A stretch of 64,000 bases of DNA. Origin: Hartmannibacter diazotrophicus. Its GTDB lineage: Bacteria > Pseudomonadota > Alphaproteobacteria > Rhizobiales > Pleomorphomonadaceae. A program made the position numbers and the translations under genes. The stretch is taken from assembly GCF_900231165.1 (NCBI RefSeq), contig NZ_LT960614.1:3036550-3100549 (forward strand). Reading direction: 5' to 3'. Positions 26,978 through 36,343 of this stretch are shown here, piece after piece. The number at the start of each line of letters is the position of its first letter. Position 1 is the first letter of the stretch. Below the pieces are notes generated by a model, which saw nothing but the letters and a program-made list of their open reading frames with translations, did no database searches and was not told the origin of the DNA.

Positions 26978-27724
26978 TCAGTCCAGCAGGTGTCGGGCGA
27001 GAGCCATCGCATAAGCCGGCGTCCGGTCTTGGTCGAGGTCGGCTGGCGAGCGCAGGATGACGAGGTCGTCAAGCTCGGGGTGCGTGTCGGCCGCGATGTG
27101 GGCCCGGGCTCGCGCCTGCAGGTGTTCGGCCGAAACGTCGAAGCGCAGCACCTCGGCGAGCGACACACGCGGCCCGTCGAAGACCGCAAGAAGCTCCCGC
27201 CGCAAGGCATCGTTCGCTCCAAGCCCCGTCTCCTCCAGAAGCTCCGTTTCGATGGAGCCTAGGACATCAATGACGCCGTCCGAGCGAATGTCGCGCGGCT
27301 CCAGCGAGCCGCCGGGCGGGTAGATCATGCCCGCGTTCGCCGTCCACCCCGCCATGAGGCCGTAGAGCAGACAGCCGTCCGCCGAGAGGATCAGCGGCGA
27401 GCCGAAGACGTTACGGAACCCCATTTCGGGAAAGCCCCAGTCGCGCCAGGCGAGGAAGGTGGAGAAATCGACATCGACCGCCTCGGCGGAAAAGACGCCG
27501 TTCGCCACTGCGATGCCGCCCTCCGTTCCCGGTGCGAGCGTCATCAGTACGCGCCCGTTCCAGAGCCGCGGGTTTCGAGCCGCCGCCTCTGCCCAGTGTG
27601 CGGCAACACGCGCTTTCAGGTCGTCCGCAAGGTCGAACGGATGCGACTGATGTCGCAAATCAACCTGCTCGATGATCTGAATAACGACGTCCGCCTCTTT
27701 TCGAGACTCTTTTCCAGTCTCCAT
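26978..27724 (-). CDS. NUDIX-fold hydrolase-like protein
   Basis: A 248-residue protein. The C-terminal half carries a Nudix-like box in GGSLEPRDIRSDGVIDVLGSIETELLEETGL: the EExG part is present, but the usual RE before it reads TE, so catalysis may be altered. The N-terminal half (SHPFDLADDLKARVAAHWAEAAARNPRLWNGRVLM) is typical of longer Nudix proteins with a leading recognition domain. The substrate is not predictable. I start at the ATG at 27724; the frame also offers 27739. The 224-base gap up to bluB shows nothing convincing. Confidence 0.75.
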   Translation of the reverse strand: METGKESRKEADVVIQIIEQVDLRHQSHPFDLADDLKARVAAHWAEAAARNPRLWNGRVLMTLAPGTEGGIAVANGVFSAEAVDVDFSTFLAWRDWGFPEMGFRNVFGSPLILSADGCLLYGLMAGWTANAGMIYPPGGSLEPRDIRSDGVIDVLGSIETELLEETGLGANDALRRELLAVFDGPRVSLAEVLRFDVSAEHLQARARAHIAADTHPELDDLVILRSPADLDQDRTPAYAMALARHLLD

Positions 27725-27842
27725 GGAAGAGCCTCTCAAAATTGGCTGAAAGAGCTAAAAACAAAGGAGAATCTCACGTGATCCGTGACCGGATCCTCCT
27801 CCGGACAGACGCTAGCGGCTCAGGGTTAATGGATTGACAACG

Positions 27843-27872
27843 AAAAAAGGGCCCCGCGCGAGCGGGGCCCTT
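27843..27872 (-). terminator. Terminator of ilvC
   Basis: On the minus strand GGGCCCCGC-TCGC-GCGGGGCCC is followed directly by TTTTTT. This is an unmistakable intrinsic terminator, lying ~190 bases past the ilvC stop; the bases between show no gene. Confidence 0.9.
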
Positions 27873-28063
27873 CTGATTCTGGAGCGGCATACGGTCAGGT
27901 GGCTTCACATGACCGCTTCTTCACCGCTCGACGCATTTCGATCCAGTGCCCGGCGCATTCAAGCTCATCCGCTTGAGCACGCCATGCTCCAGGTCCGGCG
28001 GCCGGAAAAAGAACGCTTGGGCGCCCCCTCCCCGGACTGTTCGGACCCGTCGTCAGGCCAGGA

Positions 28064-29167
<1,104 letters not shown>

Positions 29168-29174
29168 TCACTGA

Positions 29175-29852
29175 CTAGGGTCTGCCGGCTCCATAGAGCC
29201 GAAAGAACTTGTCCACTGCCGCCTCGGAGCGGCGCTTCAGCGCCGCGGCATCCTCCACGGGAGCACCAAGCAGCAGCTGCACGTGGCTGTCTCCGACGAC
29301 GAGGCCATAGAGCGCTTCGTAGGCTTCGCTGACATCGTCGAATTCCAGATGCCCGAGCCGGCGGCCAAGTTCGATCAGCGCCCGGGCGCGCGTCTCGATG
29401 GTGCGCCGGCCGCGCTCCATCAGGATATGGCCGAGGCGCGCACCCTCACCGCTCGCCTGCCCGATGGCAAGGCGGTTGAGCGCGATCGACACCTTGCCGG
29501 AGAGAACGGTCAGAAGATCCTCGGCAAAGACGGCGAGCGCGCGGCGGAAGGACGCCTCGTCCGGCATCGCCTCTGCAGGTGCGGGCGTGCGCACCTTGCT
29601 CGCCTGATAGGCGACCATCGCCGCAAGCAACCCGTCCCGGTCGCCAAACCACTTGTAGAGGCTTTCCTTGGAACAGCCGGCGGCCCGCGCCAGCCCCGCC
29701 GTCGTCAGCCCCTTCTCCCCGCCTTCGACCAGAAGATCGAGCGCGGCCGACAGCACGTCGCGCTGGCGCGGCGTCAGTTCGCTGGCATCGATGGGCGAAT
29801 GCGAGGTCATCGGTATCGACGGGTCCGGGCCGGCCAAAGATGAATTGGCCAT
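29175..29852 (-). CDS. TetR/AcrR-family transcriptional regulator
   Basis: A 225-residue regulator. The N-terminal helix-turn-helix is clear: TPRQRDVLSAALDLLVEGGEKGLTTAGLARAAGCSKESLYKWFGDRDGLLAAMV. The C-terminal ligand-binding domain (AFRRALAVFAEDLLTVLSGKVS...) has no recognisable ligand signature. The ATG at 29852 lies 36 bases after the predicted transcription start; 29810 (MTSHS) is an alternative. The upstream palindrome suggests self-repression. ilvC follows 92 bases downstream, so read-through control of ilvC is possible but unproven. Confidence 0.85.
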   Translation of the reverse strand: MANSSLAGPDPSIPMTSHSPIDASELTPRQRDVLSAALDLLVEGGEKGLTTAGLARAAGCSKESLYKWFGDRDGLLAAMVAYQASKVRTPAPAEAMPDEASFRRALAVFAEDLLTVLSGKVSIALNRLAIGQASGEGARLGHILMERGRRTIETRARALIELGRRLGHLEFDDVSEAYEALYGLVVGDSHVQLLLGAPVEDAAALKRRSEAAVDKFFRLYGAGRP

Positions 29853-29866
29853 TGCTGCGCTGCAAA

Positions 29867-29880
29867 GTACCGTACGGTAC
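29867..29880. promoter_or_regulatory. Palindromic operator of the TetR gene
   Basis: GTACCGTACGGTAC is a perfect 14-base palindrome lying just downstream of the -10 box and 15 bases before the ATG of the TetR gene, where a bound repressor would block transcription. The neighbouring GGTT extends a second, overlapping half-site. Confidence 0.7.
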
Positions 29881-29894
29881 GGTTCTTGGATGCG

Positions 29895-29924
29895 CTTATA
29901 GTGAACCGGCTTCGAGCCTGTCAA
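29895..29924 (-). promoter_or_regulatory. Sigma-70 promoter of the TetR gene
   Basis: On the minus strand a consensus TTGACA (29919-29924) and TATAAG (29895-29900) are separated by 18 bases, pointing to a start near 29888. Confidence 0.75.
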
Positions 29925-30037
29925 TCCTTGCCAATCACAATACGCCCGTGGATGGTCCACTGAAGCGGATCGCCCGCGATTATAGTTGGCGATGCCGTTA
30001 CTCGTACGCCCGCCATCGCCAATGGCGCTTCTGCCCC

Positions 30038-30265
30038 CTAGGTCCGGCCGGCATAGCGTAGTGACCTGGTGACACGTTTTGCTTCGCCACATTCGGAGCA
30101 TTTGCCGAGTGCTCTATCGAAATCCGTAGTAAGAGCAAGTGATCGAGCAATAACATTGACCTGTTGTCGCGGCGAAATTCCAGAGCCAGTCGCAATGCAA
30201 TCATCACAGATTGGTTCAGGAGTTCGTTCCGTCAGAAGGTGGTGGATTTTCTCAGGGTTATCCAT
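30038..30265 (-). CDS. Small C4 zinc-ribbon-like protein
   Basis: A 75-residue protein with two CxxC pairs: PEPICDDCIATGSGISPRQQVNVIARSLALTTDF then LGKCSECGEAKRVTR. The CDDC...ISPRQQVN(x)I(x)R(x)LA...C(x)xCG layout matches a family of small bacterial proteins in which a helical, winged-helix-like segment is flanked by a zinc ribbon. I infer zinc binding and possibly nucleic-acid contact; no function is established. No strong ribosome site precedes the ATG. Confidence 0.65.
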   Translation of the reverse strand: MDNPEKIHHLLTERTPEPICDDCIATGSGISPRQQVNVIARSLALTTDFDRALGKCSECGEAKRVTRSLRYAGRT

Positions 30266-30347
30266 GGTGCTAGACTTTTTCAGGCTCGACTAAGAATTCA
30301 GAGGTCGTTCAGACTTCTTCACAATGCAGACCAGGATATTCCCTCTT

Positions 30348-31165
30348 TCACGCAGGTCGGACGTCTCTGACCACCGCCGCACGGTAAAGATGCCAGGTCG
30401 TGTGCCCGAGGATCGGCAGCGTCACGATCAGGCCGGCGAAGAACGGCACCAGCGAAACGACGAGGACGAGGGTCACGATGAGCCCCCATCCCAGCATAGG
30501 AATGGGCGACAGGATGACGGCCTTGACGCTCGTGATCATGGCCGTGATGAAATCCCTGTCCTCTTCCACCAGGAGCGGAAAGGAGATCACCGTCAGCGAA
30601 AACAGGATGAGCGACAGCGCGGCGCCGACGAGATGCCCGATGGCGAGAAACATCAGGCCGTCGCCGGTAGTCAGCACCTTCATGATGAAGACGTCGAAGC
30701 TCGCAAAGGACTGGAAGCCCATGAAGATGGCGAGCAGCAGCCGCACCTGGTACATCCACATGAGCATCACGAAGAGCACCACGAAGGCCATCCAGGAGAG
30801 CTCCCGCCCCTTCTGCGCCCACATGGCGGAAAAGAGGCTCCCCCAGCTCAGAGGTTCCCCGGCTTCCAGGCGCCGGCTCACCTCGTAGAGGCCGACGCAG
30901 GCGAACGACCGATCAGCACGAAGCCGGCGGCGAGCGGATAGCTGAGGTAGCTCATTCCGAAGCGGGCCGCGCTCAGCACCACGAAGAGCCCGCCGAGGGT
31001 GAAGAAGGCACCGAAGCCGAGGCCGTAGAGCGGTGCGCGCTGAAAATCCCTCAGTCCGGCCTGAAGAGCGGCCTTGATATCGGCGACGCCGATGGGCCGG
31101 ACGACCGGCATGGGGCGATAGCTTGCGGACGGCGGCAATCCCGCCGCACTTGGGTTCTCTGGCAT
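30348..31165 (-). pseudogene. DUF2189 membrane protein, frameshifted
   Basis: Two frames together make one DUF2189 protein. The first (31165 to 30878) carries RPIGVADIKAALQAGLRDFQRAPLYGLGFGAFF and ends in frame at SYPLAAGFVLIG-RSP. The second continues FACVGLYEVSRRLEAGEPLSWGSLF with four further membrane segments to 30348. The family needs FVLIGPFACVGLYEVSRR, so one base has been lost near 30908-30912 (GGTCGTTCGCC where GGTCCGTTCGCC is expected). It is either a recent pseudogene or a sequencing error; the rest of the second frame is well preserved. Confidence 0.85.
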
Positions 31166-31294
31166 GATGATCCTCCCTGTCCTCTTTTGGGACTTGCCTC
31201 ATCATGCCGCCAAGGGAAGGAAAATGTCGACACCGCAGGCGCAATTGCGCCCTTCGGTAAGCGGTACTCCTGATCCCTGATCGGCGCCGACCGA

Positions 31295-31939
31295 TCAGAT
31301 CCGTGCCGTCAGCAAACGTAGACCGGCAAAGCCGAAGACCAGAGCGAGGGTGCCTTCGATCCATCGGCGCGCACGGCGATAGACCCCGACCATGCGGGCG
31401 GTCGAAAACAGCAGGGCATATCCCCCGAAGACCGTGACCGCCAGCAACGCGCAGCCGCCCAGGATGGCGGGAAGTGTCGAGGCCGGCGCTCCGGGTGGAA
31501 GGCCGAGCGACATGATCGCCGTCCAGCCGAGAACGGCCTTGGGATTGCCGAGGTGGAGAAGCAGGCCGCGCCGGTAATAGGTTGCGAGGGGCGCGTCGGC
31601 GGATGCAGAGGCGTCGCCGGGGCCTGCCTCGCCTTTGCGCAGCGCCGACCGGGCCGACTTGAAGGCGAGGTACAGGAGATAGATCCCGCCCGCGATCTTG
31701 ACCGCCGTCAGCACCTCGGCAAAGGCGGCCAGCAGCGCGGAAATGCCGGTGGCGGCGAGGACGGCCCAGAAATAGCTGCCCGTGATGACACCGCCGGCGA
31801 GCGCCAGCGCTGGCGGCCGGCCATGGCGCATGGCAACGCCCATGATCGCCATGGTGCTCGGCCCGGGACTGGCCGTTGCCACCACATAGGCGACATAGAC
31901 AAGGGCCAGGCGATGCATCTCAACGACGTCGAGGACCAT
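31295..31939 (-). CDS. LysE-family translocator
   Basis: A 214-residue membrane protein of the LysE/RhtB exporter family: VVATASPGPSTMAIMGVAMRHGRPPAL near the start (the SPGP motif), and GLLLHLGNPKAVLGWTAIM in the middle. About six hydrophobic segments are visible. The substrate is probably an amino acid but unknown. The start is ambiguous between 31939 (used) and 31918; neither has a strong ribosome site. It shows only general family similarity to the LysE gene at 11.4 kb. Confidence 0.88.
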   Translation of the reverse strand: MVLDVVEMHRLALVYVAYVVATASPGPSTMAIMGVAMRHGRPPALALAGGVITGSYFWAVLAATGISALLAAFAEVLTAVKIAGGIYLLYLAFKSARSALRKGEAGPGDASASADAPLATYYRRGLLLHLGNPKAVLGWTAIMSLGLPPGAPASTLPAILGGCALLAVTVFGGYALLFSTARMVGVYRRARRWIEGTLALVFGFAGLRLLTARI

Positions 31940-32193
31940 GGGCAAATTCTCAAATTTCAAGGGCTTCCAGGCTTCCACAACCCAGCGCGCACGACAAGCT
32001 TCGTTTCGGCCCGGCGGGTGAAATCAGTCCGGCCGAAGTGACGTCAGTCACCCTCAGCCGATTTGCAGCGCCCGGATCGCGTGTGAGGCTCGCGTTTCGT
32101 CGAAAAGGCCTGCACGCAGGTGTCCAGCTCCAGTTCGATGGCGCGTTCATATGCGACGCATGCGTCGGCCGGACAATTCGTGACGTCCGCCCT

Positions 32194-32775
32194 TCAGCCG
32201 GCCAAACCTCCCCGGAATAATTTCATGGACTCCTCGGCAACCTGCCTGGCGAATTCGGCATCCAGCGGCAGATGCCCGACAAGGAGCCTGTAAAACACCG
32301 GCGCGTAGATCATATCGAGGAGCACCTCGATATTCTGAGGCCATTCGATTTCGGATCGCTCATGGGCAGCGATCATGAGACGCCGCCCGTTCTCCCTGCT
32401 GGACAGGATGACCCTGTTCCGGAACGCCTTCGTCATCTCGCTTTCCGGATCGGATGCAGCCAGCGTCAAGGCGATCTGACGTCCCCTGGTCGTGGCGAAG
32501 GCGGTGACGATCGTCCGCATCTGGGCTTGCAGAGCCTCGGACAATGGCCGGTTATCGCTGAGAATTTCACTGTCCGCGTCGACCATCAAGGCGGCCATCG
32601 CCAATTCGCTGGCGTTGGCCCAGTTGCGATAGATCGTCGGCTTCCCGACACCCGAACGAAGTGACACCGCTTCGACGGTCAATCGACCGAACCCTTCCTC
32701 GATGAGAATATCATGGGCGGCCAGCAATGCTTTTTGCCGCGCTTCCCGGCTTGGCGGGCGACCCCTTGCTTTCAA
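32194..32775 (-). CDS. TetR/AcrR-family transcriptional regulator
   Basis: A 193-residue repressor-type protein. The DNA-binding part reads RQKALLAAHDILIEEGFGRLTVEAVSLRSGVGKPTIYRNWANASELAMAAL, and the C-terminal part is a TetR_C-like helical domain. The start is a TTG at 32775 with GGAG 8 bases ahead. It is divergent from a VOC gene with a shared 74-base region carrying an inverted repeat, so it probably controls itself and that gene. Confidence 0.87.
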   Translation of the reverse strand: MKARGRPPSREARQKALLAAHDILIEEGFGRLTVEAVSLRSGVGKPTIYRNWANASELAMAALMVDADSEILSDNRPLSEALQAQMRTIVTAFATTRGRQIALTLAASDPESEMTKAFRNRVILSSRENGRRLMIAAHERSEIEWPQNIEVLLDMIYAPVFYRLLVGHLPLDAEFARQVAEESMKLFRGGLAG

Positions 32776-32802
32776 CCGTCAATCTCCAGGTTGACTATTT
32801 AT

Positions 32803-32822
32803 ATTACGTATCGTAACGTAAT
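32803..32822. promoter_or_regulatory. Inverted-repeat operator between TetR and VOC genes
   Basis: ATTACGT (32803-32809) and ACGTAAT (32816-32822) form a perfect 7-bp inverted repeat with a 6-base spacer in the AT-rich divergent promoter region. This is the usual form of a TetR operator. Confidence 0.65.
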
Positions 32823-32849
32823 TATAAACGAGCGGCAAGAGGTTTCGCC

Positions 32850-33296
32850 ATGTCAGGAATCAAGACCGTTGTTCCCTATATCGTCGTCCGGGGTGCTGAA
32901 GCCGCCATCGGATTTTACCGCAAGGCATTTGATGCGGAGGAGATCTTCAGGATGACGGACCCTACCGACGGGCGCATTGGCCATGCCGAACTGCGCGTCG
33001 GATCGAGCATCCTGATGCTGGCCGACGAATATCCTGACTTTGGTGCGGTCAGTCCGGACACGATCGGCGGAACCGCGGTGACATTGCACCTTGCCACGCA
33101 AAGCGTTGATGCGGATCTGGAGCGGGCAAGGCAGGCAGGCGCGACTGTGCTGCGCGAACCGGCCGACCAGAGTTTTGGAGAACGCGTGGCCCTGATTGTC
33201 GATCCATTCGGTCACCGCTGGATGTTGTCGCAAACCATAGAGCAGGTCAGCCCGGCGGAAATGCAGCGGCGGTGGGAAGAGGAAACCCGCGCCTGA
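32850..33296 (+). CDS. VOC-family (PhnB-like) protein
   Basis: A 148-residue protein with the PhnB/VOC pattern: TVVPYIVVRGAEAAIGFYRKAFDAEE, GHAELRVGSSILMLADE, VTLHLATQSVDADLERARQAGATVLREP and the C-terminal FGERVALIVDPFGHRWMLSQ with the DPFGHxW ligand motif. Members bind small molecules or antibiotics or act as lyases; the target is unknown. AAGAGG precedes the ATG. Divergent from a TetR gene, it is probably the regulated partner, as in many small detoxification pairs. Confidence 0.88.
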   Translation: MSGIKTVVPYIVVRGAEAAIGFYRKAFDAEEIFRMTDPTDGRIGHAELRVGSSILMLADEYPDFGAVSPDTIGGTAVTLHLATQSVDADLERARQAGATVLREPADQSFGERVALIVDPFGHRWMLSQTIEQVSPAEMQRRWEEETRA

Positions 33297-33582
33297 CCGA
33301 CGAAAAGACCGCGTTGCGGGTTGCGGAGGACGCTTCCAATCCCGCCGTGATCAGCAATGATGCCGACAGGATGCGCGCTCGCCTCACCGCGAATTGCGTG
33401 CTGGCGACGGAGGAATGCAGGCCCGTTCGGCTCGAAGACGTCCTTTGAGCGACGCCATTGGCGTTCCGGGCCGGCACTCGATGACGAGGAAGAAACAGTC
33501 GCCCGCAGTGCGGGCGACTTTGGTCATGCAACCGGGCGGGGCCAGAAAAGCCGAGCGGCAATGCTGGCCCTATCGAGGCTGA

Positions 33583-34359
33583 CTACAGCGCTGTCGCGAC
33601 CGCCTGCTCGCCGTCGCCGGGGCCGAGTACCCGCACCTTGGCGTCCACCTCGACGCGCTTGAAGAGATCCATCGCGTCCTGGTTCATCATGCGGATGCAG
33701 CCGGAAGAAACGCTGGTCCCGATCACATAGGGCTCGACGGTGCCGTGGATGCGGTAAAGCGTGTCCACATTGTCCTGCCAGAGATAGAGCCCGCGCGAAC
33801 CGATGGGATTGCGCGGTCCGCCGGCAATGCCCCGCCCGCTCTGAAGTTCCTGCAGTTTCGCCGGCAACTCGGGATGGCGCGCGATATATTCGGGCGCGGG
33901 ATACCAGTCCGGCCACTCGCGCTTGAACTTGATGTAGGCGTCGCCGCTCCAGGTGAAGCCCGCCTTGCCGGTGCCGACGCCATAGCGCACCGCCCATCCG
34001 TCCGGCTCGATGAAGTAGAGAAGATGCGCGGACGGATCGACCACGATCGAGCCCGGCGGCATGTCGGTGTAATAGCGCACCCGCTGGCGCAGGAACTTCG
34101 GATCGAAGCGCGTATAGTCGATTGCGGGGATCGGATAGGGCTCGGTAAAGACAGGGGCATAGATCGCCGCATAGTCCGGCGTTCCCACGAGCGCCTGGTC
34201 AAGCACGGCGTTGATGGCGAGAGGAGACGGCAAAGCGTTGTCGCTCGGCGCCCACGCCGTCGGTTGGACCGACGTGGTGGTGCTGCAGGCGCCGAGAGCG
34301 GCAAGGGCTGCTCCCTGCCCAAGCGTTGCGACGAAACGGCGGCGGGACATCAGGGACAT
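33583..34359 (-). CDS. L,D-transpeptidase (YkuD), Tat-type lipoprotein
   Basis: A 258-residue exported enzyme. It begins MSLMSRRRFVATLGQGAALAALGAC: a twin-arginine motif (SRRRFVA) followed by a lipobox (LGAC). The catalytic domain carries GSIVVDPSAHLLYFIEPDGWAVRYGVGTGKAGFTWSG, then YRIHGTVEPYVIGTSVSSGCIRMMNQDAMDLF with the HGT and SxGCIRM motif that holds the catalytic Cys. YkuD enzymes make 3-3 cross-links in peptidoglycan or attach proteins to it. It follows the M15-like gene by 146 bases on the same strand, suggesting a cell-wall pair. Confidence 0.92.
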   Translation of the reverse strand: MSLMSRRRFVATLGQGAALAALGACSTTTSVQPTAWAPSDNALPSPLAINAVLDQALVGTPDYAAIYAPVFTEPYPIPAIDYTRFDPKFLRQRVRYYTDMPPGSIVVDPSAHLLYFIEPDGWAVRYGVGTGKAGFTWSGDAYIKFKREWPDWYPAPEYIARHPELPAKLQELQSGRGIAGGPRNPIGSRGLYLWQDNVDTLYRIHGTVEPYVIGTSVSSGCIRMMNQDAMDLFKRVEVDAKVRVLGPGDGEQAVATAL

Positions 34360-34505
34360 GGCAATCCACTCTGAAACCGGTGCGTGAAAATGATTGTGTT
34401 CACTCCACAAGCACTGAACCGCGGTGATTTGAAAAGCCCCCAGAGGCGAAGAACGCGCGTCAAGGCAAACGCTTTCTTCCCATGTGTTCTTTGCGCAACG
34501 GCAAT

Positions 34506-35153
34506 TCAACGGCGGTCAAGACCGATATTGTCGCGATGCGCCCGCAGGTTTGGGAATTCCGGATAGAATTCGGCGTGCGAGCCCGCATGGTTCGCCATGC
34601 CCGGCTTGGTGAGGCAGCCCTTCGGCGCGATGTAGCTGTCGATCCGGCGCTTCGGGCGTTCGTGCCAGGACAGATTGAAGGCGGCAAGCTTGGGAAAGAA
34701 ACACATGTCCGAATAGGGCAGATGGTCGTGCACCCACCAGGCCATGGCCTGCCAGTCGGCACCCCGGGCATAGCGGTCGGCAAACCAGGGAATGACGATC
34801 GAGGCGGTCGCACCCATGCAGCCATTCCCGTCCCGCCGGTCCCAGATGTGTCCGGCAAAGCTCGCCTCGTTGCGGCTGCAATTGAGCTTGTTGGCAGCGC
34901 CGAAACCGTTCACCTCGACGGAGCGATAGGCCGACCGGATCGCGATGCGCCCGAAGGTCGCCTGAAGCGGCTCCAGAAGGTCTTCGCACAGCCGCCGGCC
35001 CGCCTCGATGGCCAGATCCGGATCGGTGGGGCTGTTGTTGAGGCCATAGGTCGCGGCGATCTCCGAATAAAGGAAATCGCGCATGAAGAAGCTTTCCGAC
35101 AGCCTGACCCGGCCCAGCGTCTCCAGCGACCACATTGATTGGGGTCTTCGCAT
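34506..35153 (-). CDS. Conserved protein, peptidase M15-like
   Basis: A 215-residue protein without an obvious signal peptide at the chosen ATG (35153). FGRIAIRSAYRSVEVN resembles the SGYRS stretch of D-Ala-D-Ala carboxypeptidases of family M15. HIWDRRDGNGCMGATASIVIPWF and FNLSWHERP supply His and Asp residues in plausible zinc-ligand order, but the classical HxxGxAxD is not exact. I infer a cell-wall peptide role supported by the downstream L,D-transpeptidase; activity is uncertain. The frame stays open to 35258, but its first 35 residues are unconserved-looking. Confidence 0.6.
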   Translation of the reverse strand: MRRPQSMWSLETLGRVRLSESFFMRDFLYSEIAATYGLNNSPTDPDLAIEAGRRLCEDLLEPLQATFGRIAIRSAYRSVEVNGFGAANKLNCSRNEASFAGHIWDRRDGNGCMGATASIVIPWFADRYARGADWQAMAWWVHDHLPYSDMCFFPKLAAFNLSWHERPKRRIDSYIAPKGCLTKPGMANHAGSHAEFYPEFPNLRAHRDNIGLDRR

Positions 35154-35317
35154 TCGCCTCTTTCCTCCGAAAAACCTCGCAGACCGCTGCGCCTGCCCGC
35201 CGGAACGTCTGTGGAAAAGACCAGAAACTCCAGTGTGTTGCGGCATTTCGCCCAGCATTGGCGCCGCATTTCAATCCCGCCGCGGCCAAAGGCAATCCTG
35301 CGCGCCAAATTCCTATT

Positions 35318-35335
35318 GAAATGTTATAACATTAC
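35318..35335. promoter_or_regulatory. Zur box upstream of the zinc ABC operon
   Basis: GAAATGTTATAACATTAC contains a perfect 14-base palindrome, AATGTTATAACATT. It closely matches published alphaproteobacterial Zur operators (GTAATGTAATAACATTAC in Agrobacterium-type and GATATGTTATAACATATC in Rhodobacter-type genomes). It lies 26 bases before the first small gene of the operon. Confidence 0.8.
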
Positions 35336-35360
35336 ACTTATACCCATCCGTGAAATCACG

Positions 35361-35510
35361 ATGCTCCAACGGATAGCCTTCATGCTGCGCCCACGCGACC
35401 CGTTTCAGTCCTCCCTCCTCAGTCACTCCGCGTTCCAGCGTTTCCTGGGGGCGGCCGCCCTCCTCGCCCTCCTGTGGCTGGCGGTTCTCTGGGCGGTCTC
35501 GCTGCCATGA
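35361..35510 (+). CDS. Small single-pass membrane protein heading the zinc operon
   Basis: A 49-residue protein starting MLQRIAFMLRPRDPFQSSLLSH with one hydrophobic helix (FLGAAALLALLWLAVLWAVSLP). Its stop overlaps the start of the ABC ATPase gene as ATGA, implying translational coupling, and it lies directly after the Zur box. I recognise no family. It may only serve as a coupling ORF, or it may be a small subunit or regulator of the transporter. No strong ribosome site precedes the ATG, and 35382 is an alternative start. Confidence 0.55.
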   Translation: MLQRIAFMLRPRDPFQSSLLSHSAFQRFLGAAALLALLWLAVLWAVSLP

Positions 35511-36328
35511 GCAACGCCGCGATCCAACTGCAGGACGTGACCGTCACCTACGATCGCCATCCGGCCGTGCATCATGTCTCGGGCAGCTTTGCGCCGGGCA
35601 GCCTGACGGCCGTCGCCGGCCCCAACGGTGCGGGCAAGTCGACCATGCTGAAGGCGATCATGGGCGAATTGCCCGTCTCCGAAGGCAGCATCGACCTTGG
35701 CGGACTGAAGCGGCGTGATTTCGGCTACCTGCCGCAGGCCGCCGAGATCGACCGCACCTTCCCCATCAGCGTCGCCGAAACCGTCATGCTCGGCGCCTGG
35801 TGTCGCTTCGGCGCATTCGCAGCCATCCGCGGCCCTTCATTGCAGCAGGCCCGGCGCGCGCTTGCCGCCGTCGGCCTGGAGGGCTTCGAGCGCCGTCCGG
35901 TCGGCACCCTGTCGGCCGGCCAGTTCCAGCGCGTGCTCTTCGCCCGTCTTCTGCTTCAGGACGCCAGGGTCATCCTCCTCGACGAACCCTTCACCGCAAT
36001 CGATGAGCGCACCACGCGCGACCTTATGCTGATCGTGCGCCGCTGGCACGCCGACGGACGCACGGTGATCGCCGTCCTGCACGACTTCGAACAGGTCCGC
36101 ACCCACTTCCCTCAGACCCTGCTGCTTGCCCGCCACAAGATCGGCTGGGGACCGACGGCTGAGACCATGACATCGGAAAACCTGCTCAAGGCGCGCGCCA
36201 TGGCCGAGAAGTGGGACGAGACGGCCGACGCTTGTCATGTCCATCTCGACGCTCTGGGCGAAAGCCGGGACAGCGAGTTGGCATCGGCCAATGGTCATGA
36301 CCATCACCACCACCATCATGCCCATTGA
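35507..36328 (+). CDS. znuC: Zinc ABC transporter ATP-binding protein (ZnuC/AztA type)
   Basis: A 273-residue ABC ATPase powering zinc uptake. Walker A is GPNGAGKST (residues 38-46). The signature LSAGQFQRVLFARLL precedes the Walker B VILLDEPFTAID, and the switch His follows in AVLHDFEQV. The C-terminus is His-rich (NGHDHHHHHHAH), consistent with zinc handling. The opening VTVTYDRHPAVHHVSG resembles AztA of AztABCD zinc systems. It is the second gene of the Zur-box operon, translationally coupled to the small gene upstream and followed 15 bases later by the permease. Confidence 0.88.
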   Translation: MSNAAIQLQDVTVTYDRHPAVHHVSGSFAPGSLTAVAGPNGAGKSTMLKAIMGELPVSEGSIDLGGLKRRDFGYLPQAAEIDRTFPISVAETVMLGAWCRFGAFAAIRGPSLQQARRALAAVGLEGFERRPVGTLSAGQFQRVLFARLLLQDARVILLDEPFTAIDERTTRDLMLIVRRWHADGRTVIAVLHDFEQVRTHFPQTLLLARHKIGWGPTAETMTSENLLKARAMAEKWDETADACHVHLDALGESRDSELASANGHDHHHHHHAH

Positions 36329-36343
36329 GCCGGTCTCAGAGTC

